The notes beneath the pieces were generated by a model. That model was not told where the DNA came from. It did not search any database and saw nothing but the letters and a program-made list of their open reading frames with translations. DNA of 54,558 nucleotides from Nitrosovibrio sp. Nv4 (lineage in GTDB: Bacteria > Pseudomonadota > Gammaproteobacteria > Burkholderiales > Nitrosomonadaceae): positions 1-54,558 of the forward strand of contig NZ_OCMZ01000003.1 of NCBI RefSeq assembly GCF_900215485.1, read 5' to 3'. The position numbers and the translations under genes were made by a program. Below, piece by piece: positions 26,960 through 34,246 of the stretch. Numbering within the stretch: position 1 is the stretch's first letter; each line of letters opens with the position of its first letter.

Positions 26960-27945
26960 AACCGAATAAAAAGAGCACAACGCCGGCACCAAAAAATAAA
27001 AGTTCATCTGGTCTTGGCCTTGATAATACGATCGACTTGTCCAGGTATCTTCGCGATGATGACGTCCATTCTCATGGAGATCAGCGTCCAATGGAACTGG
27101 ATCTGTCGTTGATAGATGAAGATCCGCACCAGCCCCGCACGGAATTCAATGAAGAATTGCTTCAGGAGATGGCACAAACCATCCGTGCCAGAGGTGTGAA
27201 AAATCCAATTTCGGTACACAAAAACACATCCCAGGAAGGGCGGTTTATCATCAATGACGGCGCCAGGCGCTACCGTGCTTCAAAGATTGCCGGAAAAAAA
27301 ACCATTCCTGCCTTCCTTGATAGCGACTTCACCAAGATCGATCAGATCATTGTCAACGCTCATCACGAGACTTTCACGCCCAGGGAGTGGGCGGTTTTAA
27401 TCGATCAGGAAAAAAAGCAAGGAAAGAACCAGGCGCAAATCGCAGAGGATCTGGGTAAATCTCGCGCTTTTATCACCCAGCATGCAAAATTACTTACATT
27501 GCCTGATCCCATTGCCCAGGTATTTAATTCCGGACGCTGTACTGATGCCACTTCGCTAAATGAACTGGCTGTGATGCGCGAGCGCGATCCGAAAGAAGTT
27601 GATGCCTGGCTGAGTGATGAAAACATGCCGATCACCCGTGGAACGGTAAAGCAGTTACGTGAATTCCTGCATAACAAACAAGAAGAACCCGAGGAAACTA
27701 ACGAGGAGATAGAGCCCATCGAAAGTGCTGTGGCGATTGCCAGGGAAAAAAGACCGGCTGAAACCGATCCGAACAAACTGCGCAAAGCAATCGTTCAGGT
27801 GCGGCATGAGGGGAAGGCAGCACGACTGCTCTTGAACCGCCGTCCATCCGCTCAAGGGCTGGCTTGGCTTAAGTACGACGATGATGGCACAGAGTTTGAA
27901 ACCACATTGGATCGGGTTAAATTGGTAGCTGTGCTTGAGGCGTAG
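26956..27945 (+). CDS. korB: KorB: ParB-family partition protein and global repressor
   Basis: 329 aa, close to RK2 KorB along its whole length. SSGLGLDNTIDLS, then ELDLSLIDEDPHQPRTEF (ParB N-domain), INDGARRYRASKIAGKKTIPAF (the CTPase-type motif region), the helix-turn-helix EDLGKSRAFITQHAKLL, RGTVKQLREFL, and a C-terminal dimer domain KAIVQVRHEGKAARLLLNRR. KorB binds OB sites, of which three exact matches are found in this window. It is expected to repress incC-korB, traI and trbA/repA promoters and to work in partition with IncC. Confidence 0.95.
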   Translation: MKPNKKSTTPAPKNKSSSGLGLDNTIDLSRYLRDDDVHSHGDQRPMELDLSLIDEDPHQPRTEFNEELLQEMAQTIRARGVKNPISVHKNTSQEGRFIINDGARRYRASKIAGKKTIPAFLDSDFTKIDQIIVNAHHETFTPREWAVLIDQEKKQGKNQAQIAEDLGKSRAFITQHAKLLTLPDPIAQVFNSGRCTDATSLNELAVMRERDPKEVDAWLSDENMPITRGTVKQLREFLHNKQEEPEETNEEIEPIESAVAIAREKRPAETDPNKLRKAIVQVRHEGKAARLLLNRRPSAQGLAWLKYDDDGTEFETTLDRVKLVAVLEA

Positions 27946-27973
27946 TATCTAGTACAAGAAAGGGGAGAGTTGC

Positions 27974-28324
27974 ATGAAGCAGAGAATTCTCATTATGAAC
28001 AAACAGCGTCTTGTTCAGAGTGAGCAGGAAGGGCAGTGGGTCACGAATAAAATAGAAAAAGCCGGAGATGTGAAAGCCGGCATCTACAATTTGTATCTGG
28101 CAACGGATGCAGACAAGGCCAAAACCTCCATCGGAGTCATATTGCACACCGATAAAGACTACGTGTATCAGCAAGACAGGGACGGCAAGCGAGTGATCCG
28201 GCATGCACTTGACGCTTTCGACGTCGCACCCCCCTACGGAGCGATGAAAAGCATATCGTATGAGGACGATAGGGCAATAGCAGTTACAGCTTCTGAAAAG
28301 CTCAGCCGCGGAATAAAACGCTAG
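27974..28324 (+). CDS. KfrB-domain protein (116 aa)
   Basis: A single small domain with the pattern GIYNLYLATDADKAKTSIGVILH, KDYVYQQDRDGKRVIRHALDAFDVAPPYG, ISYEDDRAIAV, which I recognise as the KfrB domain found in IncP-type plasmid proteins and at the ends of some plasmid relaxases and primases. The ATG at 27974 has GGGGAG 7 nt upstream. It follows korB by 28 bp and is probably in the same operon. In IncP plasmids Kfr proteins assist stable maintenance; kfrA itself is not seen here. Confidence 0.65.
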   Translation: MKQRILIMNKQRLVQSEQEGQWVTNKIEKAGDVKAGIYNLYLATDADKAKTSIGVILHTDKDYVYQQDRDGKRVIRHALDAFDVAPPYGAMKSISYEDDRAIAVTASEKLSRGIKR

Positions 28325-28632
28325 GCTGATTAATTGTAGTAGTTGAGATTTGATCCGACCCTGGTTGTCAGATTCAAGCTGCTGCTTTCGATACAAAACA
28401 GTCCGTCGTCGCTACTGCTCAGTGTTTGTGAAACCAGGAGTAGATGCCTTCCGCTGGATAGGCCGTTCGGTTCATATGTTTTTCCCTATTTGATCTAAAC
28501 TAAGTTGTGAGAAATGGTGGCCAGGGGGCCGGGCAGTTATCTTTGACCCAGGGGACCGCCCTGTCGGCGCGCTTTTGAAAAATCAGCAAAAGCCCCGAAT
28601 CTTTAAAAACCCTCTGTCAACGGAGAGAAATC
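28325..28632. other. Non-coding stretch before the PEP-CTERM gene
   Basis: About 300 bp between the KfrB-domain gene and the PEP-CTERM gene. I see no open frame with coding character. It is locally GC-rich around 28515-28570 and contains no evident terminator or operator. Confidence 0.4.
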
Positions 28633-29772
28633 ATGAAAATTACCCATAGCTCTACAATCCATGGCTTGATTCTGACCGCAGCCCTGAGTACCGGGCTTGG
28701 TTTTGTTTCCCCTGTCTCCGCACAACAGCACCATGCATTCATCGTGGACTCCAATGGCAAAGGACTGACCGATCTCGGGTCGCTGGGTGGAGGTTCCAGT
28801 TTCGCCACTGGCATCAACGACGCCGGGCAGGTGGTGGGGGAGTCCGCCACGGCCGGAGGTCAATTCCATGCCTTTATCACCGGCCCCAATGGCGTGGGCA
28901 TGACCGATCTCGGGACGCTGGGTGGAGGTTCCAGTTTAGCCACTGGCATCAACGACGCCGGGCAGGTGGTGGGGTGGTACGCCACGACCGGACGTCATTT
29001 CCATGCCTTTATCACCGGCCCCAACGGCGTGGGCATGACCGATCTCGGGTCGCTGGGTGGAGGTTACAGTGAAGCCACTGGCATCAACGACGCCGGGCAG
29101 GTGGTGGGAGTCTCCAACGTGGTCGGAAGCCCTGAATCCCATGCTTTTATCACCGGCCCCAATGGCGTGGGCATGACCGATCTCGGCCATCTCGGTGGAG
29201 ACTTAAGCGTCGCTTACGGCATTAACGACGCCGGGCAGGTGGCGGGGTACTCCACCACGGCCGAAGGTGGCTACCATGCCTTTATCACCGGCCCCAATGG
29301 CGTGGGCATGACCGATCTCGGCACACTGGGTGGAGGTTCCAGTGAAGCCACTGGCATCAACGATGCTGGGCAGGTGGTGGGCCGTTCTGACACGGCCGCA
29401 GGTTATCAGCACGCTTTTATCACCGGCCCCAATGGCGTGGGCATGACCGATCTCGGCACACTGGGTGGAGGTTCCAGTGCTGAAGCCACTGGCATCAACG
29501 ACGCCGGGCAGGTCGTGGGGTCGTCCACCACGGCCGGAGGTTCTTTCCATGCCAATGCCTTTATCACCGGCCCCAATGGCGTGGGCATGACCGACTTAAA
29601 CTCGTTGGTGAGTCTGCCAGATGGAGTTGTTTTAACGGGTGCCACAGGAATCAACGAAATGGGGCAAGTCGCAGTCATGGGCGGCCTTATCCCCGAACCC
29701 GAAACGTATGCCATGCTGTTGGCCGGTCTGGGCCTGCTAGGCTTTATCGTGCGCCGCCGCCAGACTGCTTAA
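28633..29772 (+). CDS. Exported PEP-CTERM protein built of HAF repeats
   Basis: 379 aa. A Sec signal peptide (MKITHSSTIHGLILTAALSTGLGFVSPVSA) is followed by six full and one partial repeat of about 45 residues (HAFITGPNGVGMTDLG, LGGGSS.ATGINDAGQVVG). At the C-terminus is a PEP-CTERM sorting signal: VPEP-like LIPEPETYAM, a hydrophobic helix (LLAGLGLLGFIV) and RRRQ. Such signals send proteins to exosortase for surface or exopolysaccharide attachment. Exosortase is not in the window, so the host must supply it. GGAG lies 8 nt before ATG. It is unusual cargo between korB and the tra genes and supports a betaproteobacterial host. Confidence 0.92.
   Translation: MKITHSSTIHGLILTAALSTGLGFVSPVSAQQHHAFIVDSNGKGLTDLGSLGGGSSFATGINDAGQVVGESATAGGQFHAFITGPNGVGMTDLGTLGGGSSLATGINDAGQVVGWYATTGRHFHAFITGPNGVGMTDLGSLGGGYSEATGINDAGQVVGVSNVVGSPESHAFITGPNGVGMTDLGHLGGDLSVAYGINDAGQVAGYSTTAEGGYHAFITGPNGVGMTDLGTLGGGSSEATGINDAGQVVGRSDTAAGYQHAFITGPNGVGMTDLGTLGGGSSAEATGINDAGQVVGSSTTAGGSFHANAFITGPNGVGMTDLNSLVSLPDGVVLTGATGINEMGQVAVMGGLIPEPETYAMLLAGLGLLGFIVRRRQTA
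28733..29596 (+). repeat. Tandem coding repeat, about 135-147 bp units
   Basis: Inside the PEP-CTERM gene, units begin near 28733, 28868, 29003, 29141, 29276 and 29411, with a partial unit from about 29558. Segments such as the codons for FITGPNGVGMTDLG are nearly identical in DNA as well as protein, which suggests recent unit duplication or gene conversion. Unit number may therefore vary between strains. Confidence 0.85.
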
Positions 29773-29908
29773 GCAGAGTTTGAGCCACAAAGGGACAGAC
29801 GCGCCCCTTATGGCGTATTCGTTTTTCGCGCCTGAGGGCCGCTTCCCGGCACTTGGCAGCAGTTCGAATCAGACATTGTTTGTCCAATCAAATCCGAACT
29901 GATACAGA

Positions 29909-30325
29909 TTAATTCCCCGCCGCCACCCAAAGTACAATGGCGGCGGCGGCAAGCGTCAGAACCGACGCGAGCAGGTTAAGGTTATTTAGACGCTGCCATC
30001 TTTGACCCCCCGCTGCTAACCGGTCCATTGCCGCATCGGTTTCCTCCCTAATCGTGGTAGTGATCATATCTCGCATCGAGGCCACGGTGCTGTTGAGGGT
30101 CTTGTTCGCCTGATTGCTGGCTTCATTTCCCCACCGCTGCGCGATGGTTTCCAGCTCTTTGCGGAACTCCTGGAGCATGCCTTCCTGGGCCTGCTTGCTC
30201 GTAGTCATGAGCTGTTTGTTGATCGTGTATAGCATCAGTATGGGATCATCGCGGCTAAGCATGATGTTGTGCTTGACCGCAACCTCTTTGATGATCTCAT
30301 CGATGCCCTCAAGATCTGTTGTCAT
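29909..30325 (-). CDS. traM: TraM, IncP-type conjugal transfer protein
   Basis: 138 aa. The N-terminus (VKHNIMLSRDDPILMLYTINKQLM) and the helical central part (EFRKELETIAQRWGNEASNQANKTLN) follow IncP TraM. A C-terminal hydrophobic helix (LNLLASVLTLAAAAIVLWV) anchors it in the membrane. In RP4 the TraM product is needed for full transfer efficiency. The start overlaps the traL stop (ATGA). Order traK-traL-traM away from oriT is the RP4 leader operon. Confidence 0.88.
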   Translation of the reverse strand: MTTDLEGIDEIIKEVAVKHNIMLSRDDPILMLYTINKQLMTTSKQAQEGMLQEFRKELETIAQRWGNEASNQANKTLNSTVASMRDMITTTIREETDAAMDRLAAGGQRWQRLNNLNLLASVLTLAAAAIVLWVAAGN

Positions 30326-31050
30326 AGCAACACTTCGGCCTCGTCAAGCTCACTGTAGAGTTTATCGCGTACTATCTTCAGCCGCTGGCGCGTCATGATG
30401 GTGAGTGATTCCATGGCCAGCGCTTCATCGAATGTCATCCGTTTTTGCAGCATATCGCTCAGATCGCGGCCATACGTTTGCTCTTTGAGTGCCGGTATTT
30501 GAACAATGGCGGACACCCGCTCCTTGTTGTCCCTGTACGCTTTGAGCTGTTCAAAGCTTTTGCCATCGTGTTCGATCAATCCCCAAAAGGGGTTTAGCCA
30601 AACAACGAAACTTGCCTCAGCTGGAAATTGCGTAACAACCTGGGCGAACCCATTCAACGTATCAAGTAGCGCTTGTCCACCGGTAATTACCGTATGCACC
30701 ACCAGCTCATGCCCCATATCCTGCAGCAACGCCGGCACCTGGTTACTGATAAGGTAATGAGAAAGCGGCACAAATGAGCTGGCGCCATTGTCGATGATTG
30801 CATCCTCTTCCGACGATGCAAGCAATTCCACAAGGGAATCGAAGTTACGGGAGTTGATTTCATCCCCGTCCATTACCTGGAGTCTTTTGACATCAAGGCT
30901 TTTGTAACCGTGAAAGGTGGCGTTAACGGGATCAGTATCGATGCATAGGGGCTTTTGACCCTTGCTTACCTTGTATTGCGCGAGGATCGCCGCCAGGACT
31001 GATTTTCCGACGCCGCCCTTACCTTGCAGGACCATGTGAAATTTTGCCAT
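30322..31050 (-). CDS. traL: TraL, ParA-like transfer ATPase
   Basis: 242 aa. Walker-type P loop in MVLQGKGGVGKSVLAAILAQY and CIDTDPVNATFHGYK, then GASSFVPLSHYLISNQVPAL and HTVITGGQALLDTLNGFAQV. These blocks are nearly the same as IncP TraL. The protein is a MinD/ParA family ATPase of the leader operon; its exact role in transfer is not settled. It is placed between traK (adjacent) and traM (4-nt overlap). Confidence 0.92.
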   Translation of the reverse strand: MAKFHMVLQGKGGVGKSVLAAILAQYKVSKGQKPLCIDTDPVNATFHGYKSLDVKRLQVMDGDEINSRNFDSLVELLASSEEDAIIDNGASSFVPLSHYLISNQVPALLQDMGHELVVHTVITGGQALLDTLNGFAQVVTQFPAEASFVVWLNPFWGLIEHDGKSFEQLKAYRDNKERVSAIVQIPALKEQTYGRDLSDMLQKRMTFDEALAMESLTIMTRQRLKIVRDKLYSELDEAEVLL

Positions 31051-31401
31051 TTAGAGTAAATCCTCTTTCCTAGGTGTGGATTCAAAGGTAAAGCCGGTGA
31101 TGGAAGGCTTTACCGTTCTTGCTGCTTTTGCATCCGCTGTCTTGTTTTCTAGCCCCGCTACGGTTGCTTTGCCAGAGAGCATCGATCTTTTGACACGACG
31201 GCAGAATGCCGCATAGCCAAACCGTATTTTTCCTTCCTGATATAGCGTTTCCCATATTTGCAGGATCGCCCATCCGTCGTTCAGCGCCTTGTTGATTTCG
31301 CCGCGAAGTGCCAAAAACGCAGCGGTATTACGCGCCGCTTTTGATGCTCTGTTGTGCGTCACATTTTCAGCTATCCGGGTAGATAGATCTTTTTCGGGCA
31401 T
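31051..31401 (-). CDS. traK: TraK, oriT-binding relaxosome protein
   Basis: 116 aa from ATG 31401 (MPEKDLSTRIAENV). The central part (AFLALRGEINKALNDGWAILQIWETLYQEGKIRFGYAAFCRRVKR) and the C-terminal TGFTFESTPRKEDLL match RP4 TraK, which ends in nearly the same motif. TraK wraps the DNA beside nic on the leading side. The longer frame from 31554 runs through the oriT and is rejected. Its divergent placement to traJ around oriT is as in RP4. Confidence 0.88.
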   Translation of the reverse strand: MPEKDLSTRIAENVTHNRASKAARNTAAFLALRGEINKALNDGWAILQIWETLYQEGKIRFGYAAFCRRVKRSMLSGKATVAGLENKTADAKAARTVKPSITGFTFESTPRKEDLL

Positions 31402-31647
31402 ATAAGGCAGGTGAGTGAATCGGTATATTGTGTTTTCAACGAAAGATATACTGAATATATTGATTGTGCAAGCCTGTATTATCTGGTACTTTATTTCGTA
31501 TCCATCGAAGAGCCGGGCAGGATATGTGAAGTAGGCCCACCCGCAAGCGGGCATCCCTACTTCACCTCCTGCCTTATTCGCACTTCGTGCTCAACGGAAT
31601 CCTGCTCTGCGAGGCCAGATGGCTGCCGCCATAAGTTAGAGGACGCT
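31402..31647 (-). other. Origin of transfer (oriT), RP4 type, with nic site
   Basis: On the minus strand the sequence GGGTGGGCCTACTTCAC-ATATCCTG/CCCGGCT matches the RP4 oriT core almost base for base. The expected cut is after ATCCTG, between the complements of 31518 and 31517. A 10-bp perfect inverted repeat (31526-31535 with 31556-31565, GTGAAGTAGG arms) with an inner CCCGC/GCGGG stem is the TraJ recognition region. The stretch towards traK (31402-31500) is AT-rich, as expected for TraK binding. The cut strand is the minus strand, so traK, traL, traM and then korB, incC and ssb enter the recipient first. Confidence 0.93.
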
Positions 31648-32019
31648 ATGGAAAGACATGAAACGGCGACACGGAAAAGCAGTCCACCTTTGAAGGTGTA
31701 TTGCCTTCCCGATGAGAAAAAACAGATCCAACGCCAAGCCGATGCAGCGGGCTTGTCCGTGGCCGCTTATCTTCGCAACGTGGGTCTCGGGTACGAAATC
31801 CACGGCACGCTGGACTATCGTTGTGTGGAAGATATGGCCAGGATCAACGGGGACCTGGGACGGATGGGCGGGTTGTTAAAACTTTGGCTGACGAACCACG
31901 AACGACTGACAGAGTTTCGCCAAACGGATGTGCGCAAGCTAATTCTTGGCACTTTAGCCAAAATAGACTCCAATCAGGACGAGTTGCGCAAGATCATCAA
32001 AAGGGTCGTCACGTCGTGA
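31648..32019 (+). CDS. traJ: TraJ, oriT recognition protein
   Basis: 123 aa, the same length as RP4 TraJ. SSPPLKVYCLPDEKKQIQRQADAAGLSVAAYLRNVGLGYEI is a ribbon-helix-helix domain like that of RP4, followed by ARINGDLGRMGGLLKLWLT, a diagnostic stretch. TraJ binds the inverted repeat next to nic and brings in TraI. The ATG at 31648 has GAGG 6 nt upstream; the longer frame from 31411 crosses oriT and is rejected. Confidence 0.94.
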   Translation: MERHETATRKSSPPLKVYCLPDEKKQIQRQADAAGLSVAAYLRNVGLGYEIHGTLDYRCVEDMARINGDLGRMGGLLKLWLTNHERLTEFRQTDVRKLILGTLAKIDSNQDELRKIIKRVVTS

Positions 32020-32023
32020 TTTG

Positions 32024-32036
32024 TTTAGCGGCTAAA
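32024..32036. promoter_or_regulatory. KorB operator (OB), traI copy
   Basis: TTTAGCGGCTAAA, an exact OB consensus, 5 bp after the traJ stop and 15 bp before the traI start. KorB bound here would block transcription from traJ into traI, or a traI promoter, and tie relaxase level to the partition system. Confidence 0.87.
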
Positions 32037-32050
32037 TTCCGGAGCGAGTG

Positions 32051-34246
32051 GTGATTGCCAAACAGATTCCCATGAAGCTTGCGAAGAAAAGCAACTTTGG
32101 GGAGCTGGTGAACTACATTACCAATGCGCAGAACAAGCATGAGCGCGTCCATCAGATTACCGTGACGAACTGTTATCAGACTTACTACCCGCACGCGACC
32201 GATGAAATCCTAGCCATCCAATTGCGAAATACGCGGGCCGAATCCGACAAAACCTATCATTTGATTATTTCATTCCAGGGAGGGGAGCAGCCTGCACCCG
32301 AGGTACTAGAAGCGATTGAATCAAGGTTGTGCGATGCATTGGGTTTCAAGGAGCATCAACGCATCAGCGCCGTCCACACGGACACGGACAATATGCATAT
32401 TCATGTCGCGATCAACAAGATCCACCCGCATCGGTTGACCATCCACAATCCTTATTGTGATCACAAGACCTTGGGCAAGGCATGCGATAAGCTGGAATTG
32501 GAGTATGGCCTGGCACATGATAATCACGACCCCAAGGAGCGCGGTAGTCAAAGCCGGGCTTTGGATATGGAACACGCCGGCGGCGTCGAGAGTTTGCTTG
32601 GCTGGATCAGGCGGGAATGCCTGGATCAAATTCGAGCCGCACCGACTTGGGAAGGGCTGCATGAAGTCATGCAGCGCAACGGACTTGTCCTTAGCGCGAA
32701 GGGCAACGGTCTGGTGATTACTGACAGGGAGGGGAGGGGAGTGAAGCCAAGTTCGATTGCGCGGGATCTGTCAAAAAACCATCTCGAACAACGGCTGGGG
32801 CACTTCTCCCCATCGGCTGCGCACCCCAGCCAACCAGAGCAGGTTTATCAGCCACGCCCGATGACTTCTCGCCACGAAACCGTCGATCTCTACGCAGAGT
32901 ATCAGCGGGAGCAGGCGCAACTAATGGCATCTCGCGCCGCGGCCAGGCTGGAATCGGCGAAAAGGGCCAAGTTGTCGATCGAGGCAGCGAAGAACGAAGC
33001 GCGACTGAAACGCTCGGTTATCAAATTGCTGACCAGCGGCAGGCTCAACAAGAAACTTCTGTATCAGCTCACGAGCAAAACCCTTCAGGCAAAAATAAAG
33101 AACATCAACCAACGGCATCGTGAAGAACGACAAGCGCAGTCGTTCGGCTTTTGCCGTACGTCCTGGCTTGATTGGCTGCAACAAAAGGCTGCACGCGGCA
33201 ATCGACAGGCTTTGTCCGCGTTACGCGCACGAAGGAGAACGAGTCCGGCGCAAGTCGGCAATACCGTGACGGGGGAAGCACCCAAAAATCCGCAGCCTAT
33301 GCCTGATATTCGACCCGACACCGTTACCAAACAAGGGACACTCATCTACCGTGTTGGCGCATCGGCCATCAGGGACGACGGCACGTACCTCAAAGTGTCC
33401 AAGGCGATCAGTCAGAAGGGATTGGAGATGTCGCTGCACATGGCAATGCGTCGTTTCGGAACACGTATCCGCGTTGAAGGCACTACGGAATTCAAGCAGC
33501 GCGTCGTGCAGCTCGCCGCGACAACGAAACTGCCGCTCGTTTTCGACAACGAGGCCCTGGAAGAACAGCGCCGGGCCATTTTATCTGCCACTCATAAATC
33601 GGAGCAAGCCCATGACCAATCTATCGGAAACCGAACTCCAGGCCCAGTTAGACCGCTTGATCGACGAGCAAGGATTGACCGGCAACGAAGCTATGCCGGA
33701 ATTGAGCGAACCGGAAACGGACCACTACGCCAACGATTACATAAGCCACACGTTGCGCGGGTTGGAACCAAGCCGCCACCCCAAGGACAAAACCGTCTGC
33801 GAGGATTGTCCGAACTCGGTGTGGTTCACGTCGCCGAACGAGGTGAAATGCTACTGCCGAGTCATGTTCCTGGTGACATGGAGCAGCAAAAATCCTACCC
33901 AAATAACAGCGTGCGATGGACTCCACCTGAACCAGGAAGAATGACGGTAACTTCCGGCGAAGAGGCGGCATTGAAGTATATTGCCGAGCGCGAGGCGAAA
34001 AGAGCGGTTATCAAGGATATTCCCAAACACATCCATTGGGAGGCGGGGCAGGGCGGTCGTGCCGAGTTTGCGGGCTGGCGCCAGAAAGACGGCCAACCGT
34101 TGATACTGTTGAAATCAGATAAAGCAGAAATAATCGTATTGCCAACCGATGCGGCAACGCTGAATCGGGTTAAACGATTGAAGATAGGCGTCACAGTAGC
34201 GTTTGATACCAAGGGTAAAGTTAGACAAAAAGGACGCAGTTTATGA
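32051..34246 (+). CDS. traI: TraI relaxase (MOBP type)
   Basis: 731 aa, virtually the same length as RP4 TraI. Starting from GTG 32051 the protein begins MIAKQIPMKLAKKSNFGELVNYIT, so the catalytic Tyr falls at position 22, as in RP4. Motif II is in DKTYHLIISF and the metal-binding His motif III is HTDTDNMHIHVAINKIHP. TraI nicks oriT and stays bound to the 5' end. GTG at 32048 is the alternative start; GGAG lies upstream of both. The C-terminal half is helical and has a conserved domain (SAIRDDGTYLKVSKAISQKGLEMSLHMAM) seen in plasmid relaxases and primases. It contains traH in another frame and overlaps traG by 4 nt. Confidence 0.95.
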   Translation: MIAKQIPMKLAKKSNFGELVNYITNAQNKHERVHQITVTNCYQTYYPHATDEILAIQLRNTRAESDKTYHLIISFQGGEQPAPEVLEAIESRLCDALGFKEHQRISAVHTDTDNMHIHVAINKIHPHRLTIHNPYCDHKTLGKACDKLELEYGLAHDNHDPKERGSQSRALDMEHAGGVESLLGWIRRECLDQIRAAPTWEGLHEVMQRNGLVLSAKGNGLVITDREGRGVKPSSIARDLSKNHLEQRLGHFSPSAAHPSQPEQVYQPRPMTSRHETVDLYAEYQREQAQLMASRAAARLESAKRAKLSIEAAKNEARLKRSVIKLLTSGRLNKKLLYQLTSKTLQAKIKNINQRHREERQAQSFGFCRTSWLDWLQQKAARGNRQALSALRARRRTSPAQVGNTVTGEAPKNPQPMPDIRPDTVTKQGTLIYRVGASAIRDDGTYLKVSKAISQKGLEMSLHMAMRRFGTRIRVEGTTEFKQRVVQLAATTKLPLVFDNEALEEQRRAILSATHKSEQAHDQSIGNRTPGPVRPLDRRARIDRQRSYAGIERTGNGPLRQRLHKPHVARVGTKPPPQGQNRLRGLSELGVVHVAERGEMLLPSHVPGDMEQQKSYPNNSVRWTPPEPGRMTVTSGEEAALKYIAEREAKRAVIKDIPKHIHWEAGQGGRAEFAGWRQKDGQPLILLKSDKAEIIVLPTDAATLNRVKRLKIGVTVAFDTKGKVRQKGRSL
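33612..33944 (+). CDS. traH: TraH, nested inside traI in another frame
   Basis: 110 aa read in a different frame within the 3' third of traI. It begins MTNLSETELQAQLDRLIDEQGL and has GGAG 7 nt upstream of its ATG. It is acidic at the N-terminus and contains four Cys (CEDCPNSVW, CYCRVMF), with an additional one near the end. In RP4 traH also lies wholly inside traI and its product stabilises the TraI-TraJ-oriT complex. The CEDCPNSVWF motif is plasmid-family-like and not expected by chance. The same arrangement here supports a real gene. Confidence 0.78.
   Translation: MTNLSETELQAQLDRLIDEQGLTGNEAMPELSEPETDHYANDYISHTLRGLEPSRHPKDKTVCEDCPNSVWFTSPNEVKCYCRVMFLVTWSSKNPTQITACDGLHLNQEE

Noticed and set aside
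28733..29596. CRISPR-like array
   Set aside because: The repeats are in-frame protein repeats of about 45 residues, with no short repeat/unique spacer pattern or cas genes.
31051..31554. 167-aa reading of traK through oriT
   Set aside because: Conserved TraK homology begins at ATG 31401; the extra residues translate the oriT inverted repeat.
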